NCBI GenBank assembly: GCA_964620125.1
Contig: CAZUGQ010000008.1
Span: forward strand, 1 to 64,000
Direction of reading: 5' to 3'
DNA from: OLB6 sp964620125
GTDB taxonomy: Bacteria > Bacteroidota > Ignavibacteria > Kapaibacteriales > Kapaibacteriaceae
DNA length: 64,000 bases
In this document: positions 60,720-64,000 of the stretch, one piece after another
Layout of the letters: each line of letters begins with the position of its first letter
Numbering within the stretch: the stretch's first letter is position 1
Made by a program: the position numbers and the translations under genes
Notes under the pieces: generated by a model
What the model was told of the DNA's origin: nothing
The model's input: only the letters and a program-made list of their open reading frames with translations
The model's database searches: none

Positions 60720-61727
60720 CTAAATCCTAAACCGATAATTCAGATTGAGCATGGCAGACCACCGACCGAATAGGCCGGCTTCGGCTCGTAGCACCCACTC
60801 CTTGTTGATTTCCCACTGAGCACCAAGCAACATGTTTGTTGGCACAGCCAAGGCCTTGTTGATGTTGTAGTTCACCGTGCTGTTAAGAAGTGGGTTGTCA
60901 CTCTCGCTCAACCGCTGCATGAGTTCGTCTACGGCTGCCTGCTGCCACCGCTGTAAGTTCTGATACCACTCACTCTCCTGATATCCTTCCGAGAACTCTT
61001 CGAGCGCATCGAGAACTTCTTGTGGCAAGGCATCGGAAATCAGAATAGATCCGTCCGTAACAGAGGCAACGTTCGCCGACATCATCCCAACCCATGCCGC
61101 TAGCTTCATTCCTTTATCGTTGAGTGGAAAGGTGTGCCCGAATCGCAATCCGATCACGTTCGTGAGAACAGGTTCAGAAAGTTTCTCCAAATCGGCCCAC
61201 GCCCAGTTAACGTCTACCGATCCCCAATGGTCCCAAATGCCGAATGCCGTGGTTAAGCCTACTCCATAGTATTGTCCGGGTTGATCAACCGACGATGTGA
61301 ACTGTGCAGGTGATGTTAGCTCTACCGTTGTGTTGGCTTGAGCCACACCATACATGCCATAGACGTTAAGAAACGGAAACAACCACAAATCTGCTCTGAA
61401 GTTCGTTGTAAGGACGGTGCTAGAGTTGCTACCAAACTTTACAACTGGAACGGGCGTGAGAGCACCATCATTAAGACTGAGTTGTAGCTCCGAGATGTTG
61501 ATGGGTTGAGTGATATACATGCCAATCAGGTTTAGACCGACTGGATACGGGATATTAAAGCCCCTTTTCACAACATCCTTGCCCCAGATGGGAAAGATGT
61601 AGTCATATTCTCCTTCTTTTGCGGACGGAAGCGTGTCAGTGAGGAAGCTTCCTGTCTGTGCACGGATCAGCGTTGTTGCTGTAAGCACAGCAAGGAGAGC
61701 AAGAGCCTGAGTCACTAATTTGTGCAT
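60720..61727 (-). CDS. Outer-membrane protein
   Basis: A 335-residue protein with a signal peptide (LVTQALALLAVLTATTLIRAQ) and a barrel-like body with alternating aromatic strands (ADLWLFPFLNVYGMYGVAQA), ending MLNLNYRFRI. The family is not recognised, and a porin-like role is inferred from fold pattern only. It is divergent from the PorT-like gene, sharing only 23 nt of upstream DNA. Confidence 0.72.
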   Translation of the reverse strand: MHKLVTQALALLAVLTATTLIRAQTGSFLTDTLPSAKEGEYDYIFPIWGKDVVKRGFNIPYPVGLNLIGMYITQPINISELQLSLNDGALTPVPVVKFGSNSSTVLTTNFRADLWLFPFLNVYGMYGVAQANTTVELTSPAQFTSSVDQPGQYYGVGLTTAFGIWDHWGSVDVNWAWADLEKLSEPVLTNVIGLRFGHTFPLNDKGMKLAAWVGMMSANVASVTDGSILISDALPQEVLDALEEFSEGYQESEWYQNLQRWQQAAVDELMQRLSESDNPLLNSTVNYNINKALAVPTNMLLGAQWEINKEWVLRAEAGLFGRWSAMLNLNYRFRI

Positions 61728-61750
61728 CGTTCATCCTGGGTAGTTGAGTC

Positions 61751-62458
61751 GTGTCAAAGCTAGTTGTTGGCCTCGTACTCCTCACATTATTATCCTGCGT
61801 AGGATCTGCGCAGCCGATCATCATGCTACTGGTAGGCGACAAGATCGCTACTGAGAACTTTGTTGGCGGGATCACCGGAGGAGTTAACGTCACAAACATA
61901 TCTGGCATCAACGATGCACAATGGCAACTCTCGTGGTCATTTGGTGCGAGTCTTCATTGGCGTTTGTCGGACGAATGGCACCTTTGTCCCGAGGCATACT
62001 TCAAGTCACCAGGTGGCGTTAGCAATCTTTCTGGAACGTGGACATCCTTTCCCAGCATCGACACCATCATTTCCGATCGCGAGGAGTGGCTTGCAACAAC
62101 GTACGTGGCCGTTCCCATTCTCATGAAGTACCGCATCGGCGTCGCCTACATCCTTGCAGGACCGCAGGTGTCGTACCTTGTTGCAGCCACCGACAATGTT
62201 CGCGGTGTTGGGCCGGAAGGTGCCATGTTCACCGCTGAAAAGAGTGCGTTTGGTCGGCTCAACCGCTGGGATGTTGGGCTGGTAGGGGGCTTGGAATTCT
62301 TGTTAGTGCCGTCGTTTGGTATTCATTCACTGCGAGTGGGTGTTCGATATTATCAAGGGTTTATCGACGTAACAACGGATCCTTCATCTAACCTGAACAG
62401 CGGATGCAGTGTAACTCTTGGCATTCCAATCGGTGGTTCTCCGAAGTCAGTAGAGTAA
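61751..62458 (+). CDS. PorT-like outer-membrane beta-barrel protein
   Basis: A 235-residue outer-membrane protein with GTG start 61751 and signal LVVGLVLLTLLSCVGSAQ. GGITGGVNVTNISGI is the PorT/OMP_b-brl_2 entry strand. A strand set (LSWSFGASLHWRLSDEWHL) and closing VRYYQGFIDVTTDPSSN follow. PorT-type proteins are T9SS-associated or general outer-membrane barrels; the exact role is not known. The previous gene is divergent. Confidence 0.78.
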   Translation: MSKLVVGLVLLTLLSCVGSAQPIIMLLVGDKIATENFVGGITGGVNVTNISGINDAQWQLSWSFGASLHWRLSDEWHLCPEAYFKSPGGVSNLSGTWTSFPSIDTIISDREEWLATTYVAVPILMKYRIGVAYILAGPQVSYLVAATDNVRGVGPEGAMFTAEKSAFGRLNRWDVGLVGGLEFLLVPSFGIHSLRVGVRYYQGFIDVTTDPSSNLNSGCSVTLGIPIGGSPKSVE

Positions 62459-62925
62459 AAGCCTGTTTGATGTTTAGAGATACATACTGTACCCACGATG
62501 CAGTATGATTCTTCTCTGTGGGGAGCCTCAGAAATCACTGGCCCACTTCATCTTCAACCATACATTTCACCCTTTTCCTAAGCTCTGCCTGTCGTAGCTG
62601 AAATATTGCTGCGTTGCCTTGGTGAATGTTTGCTTCGCATTTAATCACTTGGCGCACACAGTTGATGGCGTCGATGGCGCTGGTTTTCGCTGCACACTAC
62701 CATACCACTGCCCATCAAGGACAACACGGCAGGCAATCTGCAAGCAGTTAATTCAGGGCACAACCACATCGATGAACTGATGTACAAACCACGCCAGCAA
62801 ATGGGATGGCACGCAGAGGTTAACAATCGGATTCTGCACGAACGAACACAGTTATCTACTTATACACATCACAGACTCTCAGCCACGGCACCAAAACTCA
62901 ACAGCAGTAGATGCGTCGGTGATGC
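62459..62925. other. Intergenic region with remnants
   Basis: This is 467 nt without an intact gene. It contains a possible hairpin (CATACTG 62483-62489 with CAGTATG 62501-62507) after the PorT-like gene and a minus-strand coding remnant (62535-62743, listed separately). Nothing else with gene-like properties is seen. Confidence 0.6.
62535..62743 (-). pseudogene. Frameshifted coding remnant
   Basis: Two minus-strand frames read like one protein if a frameshift is allowed. The first part is QIACRVVLDGQWYGSV (from about 62740 down), and in another frame AAKTSAIDAINCVRQVIK and QGNAAIFQLRQAELRKRVK follow to TGA 62535-62537. Composition is protein-like, but no family is recognised and no start is clear. 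Confidence 0.35.
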
Positions 62926-63552
62926 CTATCGCAGACGCAATCCTACACTGTGCAGCACGATTGGCTGTAAATGTTCATCAATGACCGCACCAGTCTTAGC
63001 ATGCAAACTAAACGCATGGTCAAAGGTTTCGCGGTAAATGTATGCTACGACTTCACCAAAGGAGTTCCGTCGGATATGTCTGTATTGCTCACTAACACTC
63101 ACTTCGTCGCGGATAAAAAGCTGGACGGCACAAAGTCTCTGTTGCAGATCTGCAATTGCAAGGATGACATCTGAAAGGTTGATGTGCTTGAAGGCAGCCA
63201 GCCCGATGATTGCCACGATGTATAGCGGCTGTGGAACTGCCCGCTCGTGTTCAGCCCAGATGTGAGGTACAAAGTCCTTGCGCCTTCTGAGTTCTTCTGA
63301 GAGCTCCTCCTCGCGCCTATCAGTCTTCTGCTTCTGAATAGTTGCTATCAAGGCCTCTTCAAACTCAGCGCCTCCGAGGGTAGATGTTCTAATACGCTCC
63401 ACAAACTCTGCATCGGTTACATTATTCATCAGCAGCTTATCAAACCTCCGGAAGAACTTGGCTGCATTATCGTAGCCGAGAAGCATTGGAAGGTGGCCTC
63501 GATGTAGGTTCCGCTTCAGCATCAGCGTTGTTAGGTATTCTGATAGGAGCAT
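62926..63552 (-). CDS. Conserved-looking hypothetical protein
   Basis: A 208-residue soluble protein. The N-terminal helices (LSEYLTTLMLKRNLHRGHLP, then LGYDNAAKFFRRFDKLL) resemble a cryptic Xre-like helix-turn-helix that is common in small regulatory proteins; residues ~70-100 are a charged linker, and ~105-200 an alpha/beta domain. The family is not recognised. It lies next to coding remnants, probably in an accessory island. Confidence 0.6.
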   Translation of the reverse strand: MLLSEYLTTLMLKRNLHRGHLPMLLGYDNAAKFFRRFDKLLMNNVTDAEFVERIRTSTLGGAEFEEALIATIQKQKTDRREEELSEELRRRKDFVPHIWAEHERAVPQPLYIVAIIGLAAFKHINLSDVILAIADLQQRLCAVQLFIRDEVSVSEQYRHIRRNSFGEVVAYIYRETFDHAFSLHAKTGAVIDEHLQPIVLHSVGLRLR

Positions 63553-63602
63553 AATGCGCAGCGTGAAACCAGATTAGAGAAAGAGACTTTTGCTACGCCA
63601 AG

Positions 63603-63998
63603 TTAGGACTTGTCGAGGTACCATCGGACAGCAATACGATACAACTCGTTGTTTATCAATGAGAAGGTCTGGGTGACCGTAGTCTTTGTTAGCGACAACA
63701 CACCACAAGTAAGCGAATTGCACAATGCATCAATGATCTGCACTCTTTCAAGTGGCTTTCCCTCATGCCTCTGCGTGAATGTTAAAGCTTGACATAGGCA
63801 TGGTTCGATATCGCAAACGTATCCTCTGTCCTCTTCCGCCGCTAGTTTCTACCCCATTTGCCGACGCATCGATGTTTTCAGAAGTCCAGAAAAGTTCTAA
63901 TCACACTCCTTACATCTATGCGGCTCGAACTTGCCGAAGCCCCTTGCAATGAGGTAGATGTTTGATCGCCAGGCATCGTAGGTACCGTGAACCTTAAT
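63603..63998 (-). pseudogene. C-terminal part of a protein frame with two in-frame TAG codons
   Basis: One minus-strand frame is open from the window edge (63998) to TAA 63603-63605, with TAG at 63897-63899 and 63849-63851. It reads YDAWRSNIYLIARGFGKFEP, HRCKECD-stop-NFSGLLKTSM, then KLAAEEDRGYVCDIEPC and LTKTTVTQTFSLINNELYRI. The CxxC pair suggests a zinc ribbon. The family is not recognised. Both internal stops are TAG, as in the DUF1801 remnant. The 5' part is outside the window. Confidence 0.5.
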
Positions 63999-64000
63999 GG

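Larger units (their letters stand above)
1661..62291. repeat. Dispersed octamer AGGGGGCT (22 copies)
   Basis: Plus-strand copies start at 1661, 5940, 20312, 23049, 29083, 30257, 40188, 43391, 46412, 52170, 60676 and 62284. Copies on the other strand (AGCCCCCT as read on plus) start at 3293, 7325, 18990, 20996, 25055, 32488, 43586, 45670, 46345 and 60573. They fall in all three codon phases, mostly within genes. Near variants (AGCCCCCC at 112 and 58439, TGCCCCCT at 43115, AGGGGGCA at 17611) occur too. Confidence 0.85.

Noticed and set aside
63603..63998. General TAG recoding
   Set aside because: Many firmly identified genes in this window end with TAG (5284, 5988, 18713, 24813, 45671), so TAG is a normal stop here; only the local amber-only pattern was kept as a question.

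Overview
The window looks like a chromosomal segment of a Gram-negative bacterium of the FCB group, most like Kapabacteria/Ignavibacteria-type relatives of Bacteroidota and Chlorobi. The support is type IX secretion (T9SS) C-terminal sorting domains on several proteins, a TonB receptor with a carboxypeptidase-like N-domain, PorV-, PorT- and PorW/SprE-like proteins, a GWxTD protein, BatA-like and DUF3098 proteins, and TAnnTTTG-type -7 promoter boxes. Genus assignment is inference. No rRNA, tRNA, CRISPR array or intact transposon was seen. A 10-N assembly gap at 14924-14933 splits one long gene.

Layout. 1-5.3 kb: tail of a T9SS cargo protein, a terminator, then lnt and an overlapping pair of M16 peptidases (one with HxxEH, one without). 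5.3-7.9 kb: a Yip1-like membrane protein, an ECF sigma factor and an overlapping anti-sigma-like protein. 8-20 kb: envelope and secretion genes, namely an Asp-box T9SS cargo protein, a TonB receptor, a roughly 1,430-residue exported protein, a PorV-like protein and a GWxTD protein whose start codon is unclear. 20-29 kb: closely packed housekeeping and envelope genes (LpxL/HtrB-type acyltransferase, RluB-type pseudouridine synthase, BatA/VWA protein, J-domain-like protein, M61 peptidase, PorW-like TPR lipoprotein, clpS). 29-36 kb: a CADD-type pABA synthase candidate, a class II glutamine amidotransferase, a lone nuoL, a lipoprotein, a YedK/HMCES-type SRAP protein, two thioredoxin-fold proteins and an Arg/Gln-rich disordered protein. 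36-41.5 kb: an OMP, then a minus-strand run of GT-C glycosyltransferase, icd, a 29-residue ORF, DUF3098, DUF1232 and lysA.

41.5-47.8 kb is accessory DNA: a 57-residue basic protein, an IS3-family transposase remnant touching a DUF6994 gene, a TPR-like gene, a lipoprotein, a DUF1801 pseudogene with three in-frame TAG codons, a T9SS-tagged intradiol dioxygenase and a small orphan protein.

47.8-60.7 kb is the most distinctive part: six genes, each with an N-terminal TPR array and a C-terminal class III nucleotidyl cyclase domain. Four of them are co-directional behind a SAM methyltransferase. Three share an exactly identical 126-bp patch in the catalytic domain although neighbouring sequence has diverged, which points to gene conversion. 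All six keep the metal-binding Asp pair and the Lys/Asp purine-specificity pair, so the window could encode six soluble cAMP-making enzymes with different TPR input domains. 60.7-64 kb: two divergent outer-membrane protein genes, an unknown protein and coding remnants, one again interrupted only by TAG.

Across the window the octamer AGGGGGCT occurs 22 times on the two strands, about ten times the random expectation, in all codon phases and in intergenic DNA. This looks like a genome-wide DNA word.
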